From contig JAUCGE010000011.1 of the NCBI GenBank assembly GCA_030377965.1, forward strand, positions 1-62,172: a stretch of DNA of 62,172 nt. The letters run 5' to 3'. Under the pieces are notes generated by a model. That model was not told the DNA's origin. It saw only the letters and a list, made by a program, of their open reading frames with translations, and did not search any database. The DNA is from Desulfobacterales bacterium HSG16. Lineage in GTDB: Bacteria > Desulfobacterota > Desulfobacteria > Desulfobacterales > HSG16. Made by a program: the position numbers and the translations under genes. Each line of letters starts with the position of its first letter. Positions within the stretch are counted from its first letter, which is position 1. Below are positions 44,023-51,929 of the stretch, piece after piece.

Positions 44023-44536
44023 TCTTTTCCTCCTTGGCTTGAGTTTTTCCGTGCGTGGGAACATGCTGAATATAAAAAACTTATGGTATTGAACAAAAAA
44101 TTGATTCACAAAATTAGTAAATTTTTTGTTGTGATGCACAAGGAAAATTTCGGATATAAGAGCTTGTTTAAGCAGCTATAATCAAGTTTTCAGATATTTT
44201 AATGTGAAAATATGATAATTGAATGATAGATATAAAAACCGGACAGAATTGTCAATCAAATATTTGAAAATAGCTTAACATATTGAAATCAAAGAAAAAT
44301 ATAGCAGAACAGTTCTGGGTAATTATCGGGCAAAAGTGTCCTGCAAGTGTCCGTCAAAAAATCTCGCAAAATTTATGCACAGGCACCCAATCACATATAT
44401 AATATATACTGTCAGAACTTAAGGCTGCTGTTTTCTGTTTCAAATCAGTGAGAGCAAGTTTCATTTGGCTCTGCCCTTAACTTATACGTACCACAATCGG
44501 GGTGATACCCTTAATTCGCAGTTTCCCAAAGACAGA
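44023..44536. other. Intergenic upstream of substrate-binding operon
   Basis: About 510 A/T-rich bases with no credible gene. It must hold the promoter of the minus-strand three-gene set. GGGGTGATACCC at 44499-44510 resembles a sequence at 39846-39861, reverse complemented. Confidence 0.3.
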
Positions 44537-44569
44537 AGACCTCCGAGGTTTTGAAAACCTCGGAGGTCT
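44537..44569. repeat. Perfect 33-nt palindrome
   Basis: AGACCTCCGAGGTTTT and its exact reverse complement, separated by one G. Such a stem can end transcription in both directions, with TT on either side. It lies between the 3' end of the caspase gene and the substrate-binding operon. It directly precedes a copy of the family 2 extragenic repeat. Confidence 0.8.
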
Positions 44570-44571
44570 TT

Positions 44572-44659
44572 GTGCAGAAATTCCGTGACATTCTTCGTCG
44601 GGTGGGCAAAGCGAAGCGTTGCCACCCAAAAAAATGGCAGGGCGGAACCCCCGCCCTGC
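44572..44659. repeat. Extragenic repeat, family 2, copy 2, plus hairpin
   Basis: Positions 44572-44627 match the copies at 19827 and 51853 (GTGCAGAAATTCCGTGACAT and GTGGGCAAAGCGAAGCGTTG). The hairpin GCAGGGCGG / CCGCCCTGC at 44637-44659 is the same as that at 22252. So the two pieces belong to one larger repeat that occurs in parts at four sites in the window. Confidence 0.7.
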
Positions 44660-44691
44660 AATATCGAGTATTTTATTTATTGGGAAAGCCC

Positions 44692-46410
44692 TTAGTTATT
44701 CATAGCCAGAACCTGATCCGCTGCACGCATCACAACCCTGAACCCAAGATCGGAGGTATGCCCTGCAATCCAATGGCTGCCCCGGTTTGAGCTGCGAGAA
44801 TACCTGGAATCATACAGGAAGCTGCCTCCTCTGATCACACGGGCTGATCCATTACCCTTATATGTGTTGACTATATATTCTACAGGATTGTCAACTTCGT
44901 GTTTTGCATAGGCTGCTTCACGATAAATATCCCTGCACCATTCCCAGACATTTCCGCTCATGTCATAGATACCGAGACCATTCGGAGATTTTGTGCCTAC
45001 TACATGGGGCATTGAATCAGGTTGCTGTCCAGGCAGAACACACCAGGCAACAGATTCGATATCATCGCCTCCGGCATATTTTTCCTTCAAACCGCCGCTT
45101 CTGGCAATATATTCCCATTCTGCCTCCGTGGGCAGGTTAAAATCATTTCCTGTCTTATTGGAAAGCCAGCTAACAAAGGCTTTAGCACCATACCAGGACA
45201 CATTGGTCACAGGATGATTTAAGTATTTAGCTTCTACAGTATAGCCGTCAACTCCTGAAAGAATCAGACCTTCGGGGTCGTTGTCACGGGTTTGAAACCA
45301 GGCTTCACCTTCAAGGCCAGGATCATTGACTTCATTCAAAAATATCAAAAACTGCTTATATGTCACTTCATAAATACCGACCCAGAGACCATCAACACAC
45401 ACTTTGTGAACTGGCTTCTCATCGGCATCACAAGTATCTGTCCACGAACCGCATCCCATAGGGTAACACCCACCGGGAATCCATGAAAAATTCATCTGCG
45501 TGACAGTATCTATTTTCATTGCGCCTGCTGGCGGCTGATCAAAAACAGCTTCTTTGATTACAGTCTCTGACTGGGCCAGATTAATTTTTGTTTTTGCTTT
45601 CTTATCAACTTTTAGGCTTTGAGACACAGATACAGGTTTTGACACAGGCAATTCAGCACTTTCTACTTTTCCCAAATAAACCGCCCCTTCCAGAGATGTC
45701 GATTCCCATGGAATCTGCCTTCCTCCAGTACGCTCCCTGACGGCCTTTCTGACCTGGCTGAAAACATCGACAAGTCTTGATCCGGGTATTTCAATATGTT
45801 TGATAAGTTCCTCTGTGTAGAGGCTGTGATTTCTGCTGCCATCACCAGCTTTTTTGCCCGGCCCGGTGGAATACGCTATTAAAGTTCCAGAAGGTGCAGC
45901 CATATGGGTTAACCCTTTTGAGGATGTCCGAAACTTTGATGAAAAAGGATTTCCCCGGCAGGCATCAAGAATGACGATATTGGTTCGATTTTCCGAATTA
46001 CCCATCTCTGCAAGAACCAGTTCCGCATCAATGGCCTTGTATTTCACCTCTTTTTCATGGCGGATATCAGAATCAACAGGTATCAGATAATTTTTACCAT
46101 CAATCTGTACTCCATGACCAGCATAATAAAATAAACAGAGTTCACTGTTTTTCATTTTCCCGCCAAAGTCAACAATAGCTTCATTCATCTCCTGCCAATT
46201 GAGGTTTTTACGAACACTCACTGTAAAACCCAATCCTTCGAGAACATCTCCCATACCATTTGCATCGTTGACTGGATTGAGTAATGGCGAAGAACGATAA
46301 TCTTCATTTCCAATCAGCAGAGCAACCCTGCCCTGCTGTCCTGCAAAGGCGGGACAGATTAAAAAAGCCGCTAACAAAATTAAGATAACACAACTTTTGA
46401 CAATGCACAT
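44692..46410 (-). CDS. Caspase-like protease fused to FGE-type domain
   Basis: A 572-residue secreted protein. After a signal peptide (CVILILLAAFLICPAFA) comes a peptidase C14 domain with the dyad H99 (FYYAGHG) and C151 (LDACRGNPF). The C-terminal half is a formylglycine-generating-enzyme/sulfatase-modifying-type C-lectin fold (NFSWIPGGCYPMGCG, LPTEAEWEYIARSGG, SGNVWEWCRD, RVIRGGSF, GFRVV). Such orthocaspases cleave after Lys or Arg and are known in cyanobacteria and Deltaproteobacteria. The FGE-like part is probably a binding module, since the usual catalytic Cys pair is not evident. I take the ATG at 46410, which has GGAG seven bases before. An ATG four codons earlier is also possible. Confidence 0.88.
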   Translation of the reverse strand: MCIVKSCVILILLAAFLICPAFAGQQGRVALLIGNEDYRSSPLLNPVNDANGMGDVLEGLGFTVSVRKNLNWQEMNEAIVDFGGKMKNSELCLFYYAGHGVQIDGKNYLIPVDSDIRHEKEVKYKAIDAELVLAEMGNSENRTNIVILDACRGNPFSSKFRTSSKGLTHMAAPSGTLIAYSTGPGKKAGDGSRNHSLYTEELIKHIEIPGSRLVDVFSQVRKAVRERTGGRQIPWESTSLEGAVYLGKVESAELPVSKPVSVSQSLKVDKKAKTKINLAQSETVIKEAVFDQPPAGAMKIDTVTQMNFSWIPGGCYPMGCGSWTDTCDADEKPVHKVCVDGLWVGIYEVTYKQFLIFLNEVNDPGLEGEAWFQTRDNDPEGLILSGVDGYTVEAKYLNHPVTNVSWYGAKAFVSWLSNKTGNDFNLPTEAEWEYIARSGGLKEKYAGGDDIESVAWCVLPGQQPDSMPHVVGTKSPNGLGIYDMSGNVWEWCRDIYREAAYAKHEVDNPVEYIVNTYKGNGSARVIRGGSFLYDSRYSRSSNRGSHWIAGHTSDLGFRVVMRAADQVLAMNN

Positions 46411-46962
46411 GGTGTTCTCCATCCTTCCTGATTTTCGGGAGTCATACATCATAAAATTATCTGTTTTTTTGATAATTGCTTATTACAGAATATATTTAAG
46501 ATAAAGCAATATCAGGCCAAAATCCCCACTCATATCATATTCCCTTAAATAAAATGCATGTCAGAGATTTTGAATCAGAGCAGCAGAGAATGCGGCGGTA
46601 AAAAGCACTTTTTTTTTACGTTAACATTAACTTTCTAAAGCGATTTCCTTTGATTGTCAAAGGAAAAATACAAAAAATGTCATATGATGTGCAAAAATTA
46701 CTTATCTATTTCCCTGATATTAAACATTTTATCAACAAAGCCCGTCCACATTATATATAAGGTAGGAAATTAATTATCCTCAAGTAGGATATTCCTCTGC
46801 TTGATTACACGCCCTACAGAATTGATTTCAAAGTCAGATTGATGAAATAATAATTTATAAATAAATGAGTTATAAACAAAGCCTGGTATCTCTCTATTCA
46901 AATTTTGTCCGTCAGAGCAGTTGTCAGGTTGAATCGAAATTTTAGTAAAAAAGGAGATTATC
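46411..46962. other. Intergenic, caspase gene / secreted protein
   Basis: About 550 bases between divergent genes, A/T-rich. A small hairpin TTTCCTTTGA...TCAAAGGAAA is at 46648-46670. I see no gene and no strong promoter. Confidence 0.35.
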
Positions 46963-47328
46963 ATGATAAAAAAAGTGGTTTGCATTGATATTATTATCAT
47001 TATAGGTTTTATATCAATCTTTGCCTCACAGGGGGCTTGCCTGGACAGAGCGGATGCTATACGGGCCAGCCAGATCATACGTATGGGGAAAACCCTGAGA
47101 AAATTCTGCCCTCCCTGTGGAGATACGATGTGGCGTCATATAAGTGTCAAGCGGGTATCTGTGAAACAGGCCGGATCAGGATATTCTGTTTATGTAAACG
47201 GAAGAAGGATCAATATAAAATATTATTATACAAAGATAAACGGCAATTGGGTTAATATTGCCATGCTGCTGGGAATTGATGTACCCGAATCACTTGAATT
47301 TCTGCCTGCCCAGGCAAGGATTCCATGA
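46963..47328 (+). CDS. Secreted protein with CPPC motif, unknown
   Basis: A 121-residue protein with a signal peptide (VVCIDIIIIIGFISIFASQGA, cleaved near residue 25). The mature part begins with a helix and has CPPCGD at about residue 48, a CxxC pair that may be redox-active or bind metal. It ends in a beta-rich region (SGYSVYVNGRRINIKYYYTK). I know no family. The ATG has AAAAGGAGA upstream, a very good ribosome-binding site. It lies alone between the caspase gene and the export block. Confidence 0.6.
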   Translation: MIKKVVCIDIIIIIGFISIFASQGACLDRADAIRASQIIRMGKTLRKFCPPCGDTMWRHISVKRVSVKQAGSGYSVYVNGRRINIKYYYTKINGNWVNIAMLLGIDVPESLEFLPAQARIP

Positions 47329-47399
47329 GTTTAAGGCACATTGGTGACATGGGGATTACTGCGCTATAAAGCGCTGCTCCCCATGTTTCTGACAAGAAT

Positions 47400-48842
47400 C
47401 TAAAAACCCGTTATAGATCTGATGGCAATGACAGGCTTTCTCATTATCTGAATTCCAAGGCAGGTAGATTTGCCGAATATTTTCGCAGATCCTCTCTGCC
47501 CCGGTCTGATTTTCATATTCTGCTCATTCCATTTAGCTTCGGCCATTACGGACGGTATCTGGTTTTCAAACAGACGGATATCAAAGCCAATTCGGACAAT
47601 AGTTGCCGAATATGTGGTAAAAGGATCACTATCGAGCCTGATCTTGACCTGCGCCCCTTTTTTGACAAACCCTACGTCTGAAGCCGGAATCATGATTTGC
47701 AGTTTTGTCCGCAAGGGATCGGCCACGCTCAAAACTGCCTGTCCGGTCTGAAGTGCCGCGCCAATTAGTCTGTCAGGATCATCTAAAACGATCACACCGG
47801 ACTTTGCTGTTTTAACTTTTGACCGAGCCAGTTGTTCCTCAAAATACCCTACATTACTTTCCGCCCGCTCGACTTCGAGTTTTTGCACCGGCAACTCCGC
47901 TCTTGCCTGAGAATCCCTGTGGGCAGCTCCTTCAAGGCGATCCAGCTTGGCTTTTGCAACCAATACGTTCTGTCTGGCTTCCTCAAGACGTTTGTCAAGA
48001 ACTCTGGGGTCATATTGAAACAATACATCGTCTTCCTTCACTTCCGATCCTGGCCGAACCAGAAGATTTTTCAATATACCATCCATAGGAGCAAAAATAT
48101 AATGGGGCCTGTCTGCATCTATACGAACCGGAGCGGTAACACTCGATGTTATCGGCATGGCCATCAGGACAAGCAGGACAAAGGCTGCGCCCAGTTTAAC
48201 AAACCAACGTTTCAAAGAAGGTTTATGACGTTTTTCCAGCAGCCCGTGTCCGAAAAAAAGAGCGGAACGTTTCAACAATTCTACATCATCCGGCTGCCAT
48301 TTCAAACCCTGCCATCTTTCCAGCCAGAGAGCGTACACCGGAGCTTTTTTATTTTCCTTATCCAGCCATAAAGGAAGCCACAATATTTGAGTGCCTCCCA
48401 TTGCCTGCCTTATTTTTTCAATAGGAGAATCATCTTCTCCATCGTTTTTTTCTATCACGACTGCATCAAGCCTGTCTTTATACCGTTTTCGAGCTGTGAT
48501 GACAGCATCGGCGAATGCACTGTCCTGGGCAGCAGCACCACCGCCTGTCACAGTATGAACAGCATCTTTTTCATGCAGGTTTACAATAACCACGCGATCT
48601 GCGCGAACCAGTTCCGATACTCGATTGACTATGATGGCAGCCGATTCTCTGGATGATGAACCTGCCAGTACATCGGAACAAAGATGAATGAATCTGACCA
48701 GAACCATCTCTCTTGACATGTCCGGTTTTATTCTCATCTGCCGATTGACTCCGTTCGCTTTAGCCGTTGCCTGCCCGGCAATACCGGATACAGTCGAAGA
48801 ATCGGATGGCGGCTGGTTCAATGATGTATCATTCCCGGTCAA
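47400..48842 (-). CDS. HlyD-family adaptor with GAF-like N-terminal domain
   Basis: A 480-residue inner-membrane protein. Residues 40-195 resemble a GAF domain on the cytoplasmic side (REMVLVRFIHLCSDVLAG...LVRADRVVIVNLHEKDAV). One membrane helix is at about 214-234 (LGAAFVLLVLMAMPITSSV). The rest is a periplasmic HlyD-type adaptor with a lipoyl-like barrel-sandwich (YIFAPMDGILKNLLVRPGSEVKEDD), an alpha-hairpin and a beta-barrel. The start is TTG with GGAG eight bases upstream, inside the 3' end of the preceding adaptor gene (14-base overlap). The GAF-like head suggests that export or adaptor assembly responds to a cytoplasmic signal. Confidence 0.8.
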   Translation of the reverse strand: MTGNDTSLNQPPSDSSTVSGIAGQATAKANGVNRQMRIKPDMSREMVLVRFIHLCSDVLAGSSSRESAAIIVNRVSELVRADRVVIVNLHEKDAVHTVTGGGAAAQDSAFADAVITARKRYKDRLDAVVIEKNDGEDDSPIEKIRQAMGGTQILWLPLWLDKENKKAPVYALWLERWQGLKWQPDDVELLKRSALFFGHGLLEKRHKPSLKRWFVKLGAAFVLLVLMAMPITSSVTAPVRIDADRPHYIFAPMDGILKNLLVRPGSEVKEDDVLFQYDPRVLDKRLEEARQNVLVAKAKLDRLEGAAHRDSQARAELPVQKLEVERAESNVGYFEEQLARSKVKTAKSGVIVLDDPDRLIGAALQTGQAVLSVADPLRTKLQIMIPASDVGFVKKGAQVKIRLDSDPFTTYSATIVRIGFDIRLFENQIPSVMAEAKWNEQNMKIRPGQRGSAKIFGKSTCLGIQIMRKPVIAIRSITGF

Positions 48843-49578
48843 AACGGACTTCTCCTTTCATACCGGCCATAAGCTTTGTTTTTCCTTTTTCAACTTTCCA
48901 GACCACCTGGGCGGTATTACTGAGTTCATCCACTATCGGAACTACTGCAAGCACTGTTCCTTCAACCGATATATCCAGGTCTGTTATATAAAAGGTATGT
49001 TTATCTCCTTTTTTCATAGTCACAGCCATCTGTGATGGAATGTTTCCGACCGCTTTTAATTTTGACGGATCTATGACTTCCACTACCGGCTGCCCAGCTG
49101 TTACCCACTCGTGAGGCTGGGCCATTCTGCGAACCAGCACACAGCTAAAGGGAGCATAAATTCCAGATTTGGATATCTGAAGTTTCAATATCGATATGTC
49201 CGTTCGGCTCACATCCCTTTCCATACGGGCTTTAGCAAGGTCTTCATTTGTCGCAAGCCCGCTTTGAATCAGTCTTTCCAGATCTTCTACTTGAACTTTT
49301 AAATGTTTTGCGGAAAGATTCGCTCGTTTTTTTCTCAGTTGAAGCTCACGGGTGTCAATCCGGGCAATGGCCTTTCCTTTTTTGACATAGGCTCCTACTT
49401 CATATTTGATACTGGTCAGAACACCAGCAAGTTGTGCTGACAGCACGGCTTTTCGCGTGGATTCGAATATTACCGGAAAAGATTGTTGTGCAAAAACAAA
49501 AGTACCTGAAAACAGGATAAATCCAAGGGTACAAAAAATCATGAGAGTCCGAAATATCGGATTGATACTGATACGCAT
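48829..49578 (-). CDS. Periplasmic HlyD/RND-type adaptor
   Basis: A 249-residue membrane fusion protein with an N-terminal signal or anchor (TLMIFCTLGFILFSGTFVFA). It has the barrel-sandwich halves (SAQLAGVLTSIKYEVGAYVKKGKAI and GIYAPFSCVLVRRM), a short alpha-hairpin between them and a C-terminal beta-barrel. It is shorter than classical HlyD. Its ATG directly abuts the stop of the M50-fusion gene and it overlaps the GAF-adaptor gene. The three are thus translated as one unit and surely work together in a trans-envelope channel. Confidence 0.85.
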   Translation of the reverse strand: MRISINPIFRTLMIFCTLGFILFSGTFVFAQQSFPVIFESTRKAVLSAQLAGVLTSIKYEVGAYVKKGKAIARIDTRELQLRKKRANLSAKHLKVQVEDLERLIQSGLATNEDLAKARMERDVSRTDISILKLQISKSGIYAPFSCVLVRRMAQPHEWVTAGQPVVEVIDPSKLKAVGNIPSQMAVTMKKGDKHTFYITDLDISVEGTVLAVVPIVDELSNTAQVVWKVEKGKTKLMAGMKGEVRFDRE

Positions 49579-51741
49579 TTAAAAAACTCCTTTTTGGGTC
49601 AGATGTTTCCAGATACGATCCATGCCAATCATAATAAGGGATCGGGCATGGGTTTTTACAATAATACCCGAAGGCATGCCATAGGGTAGTTGAAGAAGAA
49701 AATCTTTTGGTTTTTCAATGTCGAACATGTACATAAAATGAGCATCTCTGGGCCTGTTGCCCATTGTGTCAGGGACAGACAGAATCTGGCCTCCGGCAAC
49801 ATCAAGCAAGCTTTCATTAGGAAGGTAATAAACCGGGAAAAAACTTTTTTCTTTGAATTCGGCTTTCAATTTTGGAAGATCTGGATCGAGAAACCGCACC
49901 TTTGCAACCTCTATATCAGATTCGGTTATTTTCCCGGCAAGATTTTCATGAACAAAAGCTCTTGCTTCAAAATCCAGAGGATTTGAAATGGTAAAAAGCC
50001 AGGTTCCTTTTGTAATAAAAGCGCCTTTGTAAAGATCCTGATTGACATCCATGATCCTGCCTTTTTCCGGAGCGCGAATCTCAAGCTGGGCAATAGCCTG
50101 ATCTGTTTTTTCCAGCGCTGCTGACAGCCGCTCTTCTTCCGCCATCAACCACTTGCGGTAGGCACCTTCCTTTCCACCGCTTCTTACACCCTTAATAGAA
50201 GCCTTTATCTGAGCAAGATCAAATCTGAGCTTTCGGGCTTCGAATTCCAGCCAGTCGCTCGAAATTCGCGTAATCAGTTCGCCGGCTTTCACATCCCTGC
50301 CATTTTCAGGCAATAAAGTATCAATTCGGCCTTTGTCCGGCGCATGGACAGGTATGGTATCTTTATTGAGTACAAGACACGGCAGTTTCTGAAAATGAGG
50401 GAGCGGAATGAAAAACATTCCGAAAAAAACTATTAGGCCGACAAGTGTCACACCTGTTTTAAACCAGGAGCCAATAAGTCTCCGGTTTTTTAAAACCATA
50501 TTTATTTCTTTGACAGTCGGCTTGACAACAAAAAGCCACAGCACCATCAAAAGCATGAAAATCCCCAATTCGGGGATAAAAAGATAATATACGGACATTG
50601 CAATGGAAAATCCGATCAGAAGCCTGTATAACATGGCAAGAACTCCATATACTACCATCCCCCTGCGATGAGGATGAATTTCAGGTGCGGGACTTTTCCA
50701 TCCAAAGCACATTTTTCGCAATGTGTAACGCAGCATGGAAAAAGAACGGGTCTTTAAATTATCAATCCCCCAATAGTCCATGAGCAGATAATATCCGTCA
50801 AATCGCATGAATGGATTGAGGTTGACAAAAACTGTGGATACAAGTGAAGTCCCTGATAAAAAAAACATGAGGCTGCGTAATATTCCGTCCGGTATAAGAT
50901 ACCACAGCATCAAAGAAATTCCGGCAACAACTCCTTCAAACAACACCCCTGCCCCGCTGATCCACATTCGCGTCCGTCGATTTGGGATCTTCCATGCATC
51001 GGTAGTGTCAGTATATAAAAGGGGCCAGAATACAATAAAAAAAATACCCATTGTCCTGACATGAAGCCCCAATGCTTTTGCTGCATAGGCATGAGCAAAT
51101 TCATGGCCGATCTTGAGCATTGCCAGGCAGAGCATGAAAACAGCAGAACCCTGCGGTGTAAAAAGATAGTTGACGGTTGCAAAATAAAGCTCGATTTTCT
51201 GAAAAACGAGCAGCAGCCCCAAAACCGCACATAATGAATAAAAAACTCTTAAAGGAAAAGCCCAGAGCCAGGAAACAAAGGGAAGTGTTCTGGTTAAAAA
51301 TCTGTCAGGCTTCATAACCGGCACACGAAAAAAAATCGATCCCTGCACCAGTTTTCCGAAAAAAGAAGGATTCCCTGCTACAGATGCTGCCAATTCTTTT
51401 TTTATTGCCTCATCTTTTGGCAGAACAGCCAGAAATTCGTTTTGAAGCATTTGGATAAATGCTGCCATTTCTTCCACAGAAGGACGCAGAGCTGTACCTT
51501 TATACAATCGGATAGCAGCTTCATCTGGATCTTTTTCCATGGTCAGGCACAATAAAAGCTCACCTTCTGTGTATCCAAGCCGAAAATTGTTTCCGCGTAC
51601 CGGATCTTCCAGAACCCATGAACGCTGTCCGTCAGGATCGAAAGGCCCCGGATGGAGTTTTAAATCCGGCCTGAGACCGAGCCAGGGAATCTGCAGAAGA
51701 TCTTTTACCTGCTTTTTCTGTGTGTCAGGGGTTTGTGTCAT
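49579..51741 (-). CDS. Membrane M50 metalloprotease fused to HlyD-like adaptor
   Basis: A 720-residue polytopic membrane protein. The N-terminal 110 residues resemble a PqqD-like winged domain. The membrane part has the M50 zinc motif HEFAH (H213, E214, H217), and the third ligand D315 lies in NPFMRFDGYYLLMDYWG. Both motifs are intact, so it is probably an active site-2-type protease. From about residue 440 there is a HlyD-like adaptor with barrel-sandwich halves around a helical hairpin (PVHAPDKGRIDTLLPENG, IRAPEKGRIMDVNQDL-like). Such fusions are known next to peptide and protein export genes. It follows the giant DUF4347 gene and abuts the adaptor gene. Confidence 0.85.
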   Translation of the reverse strand: MTQTPDTQKKQVKDLLQIPWLGLRPDLKLHPGPFDPDGQRSWVLEDPVRGNNFRLGYTEGELLLCLTMEKDPDEAAIRLYKGTALRPSVEEMAAFIQMLQNEFLAVLPKDEAIKKELAASVAGNPSFFGKLVQGSIFFRVPVMKPDRFLTRTLPFVSWLWAFPLRVFYSLCAVLGLLLVFQKIELYFATVNYLFTPQGSAVFMLCLAMLKIGHEFAHAYAAKALGLHVRTMGIFFIVFWPLLYTDTTDAWKIPNRRTRMWISGAGVLFEGVVAGISLMLWYLIPDGILRSLMFFLSGTSLVSTVFVNLNPFMRFDGYYLLMDYWGIDNLKTRSFSMLRYTLRKMCFGWKSPAPEIHPHRRGMVVYGVLAMLYRLLIGFSIAMSVYYLFIPELGIFMLLMVLWLFVVKPTVKEINMVLKNRRLIGSWFKTGVTLVGLIVFFGMFFIPLPHFQKLPCLVLNKDTIPVHAPDKGRIDTLLPENGRDVKAGELITRISSDWLEFEARKLRFDLAQIKASIKGVRSGGKEGAYRKWLMAEEERLSAALEKTDQAIAQLEIRAPEKGRIMDVNQDLYKGAFITKGTWLFTISNPLDFEARAFVHENLAGKITESDIEVAKVRFLDPDLPKLKAEFKEKSFFPVYYLPNESLLDVAGGQILSVPDTMGNRPRDAHFMYMFDIEKPKDFLLQLPYGMPSGIIVKTHARSLIMIGMDRIWKHLTQKGVF

Positions 51742-51852
51742 AGGGGAGAGCTTGCGTGTCGATAATTCTGAAAATAAAAGTCTTTTAAAAAACCTAAAGG
51801 GGCGGATTCATTGAAAACCGCCCCCTTTGATATTATACGATTATCTGTTACT

Positions 51853-51918
51853 AAGTACCTGTGCAAAAATTCCGTAATATTTTTTCGTAGGGTGGGCAAA
51901 AACGAAGTGTTGCCCACC
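51853..51918. repeat. Extragenic repeat, family 2, copy 3
   Basis: Nearly the same as 19827-19890, beginning AAGTACCTGTGCAAAAATTC and ending with GGTGGGCAA...TTGCCCACC. It lies in the gap of 188 bases between the DUF4347 gene and the M50-fusion gene, close to the stop codon of the former. Confidence 0.75.
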
Positions 51919-51929
51919 AAATTCTTCGA

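Noticed and set aside
44692-44900. Diversity-generating retroelement target
   Set aside because: The fold and position fit, but no reverse transcriptase or template repeat is in the window; kept only as a check in the findings.
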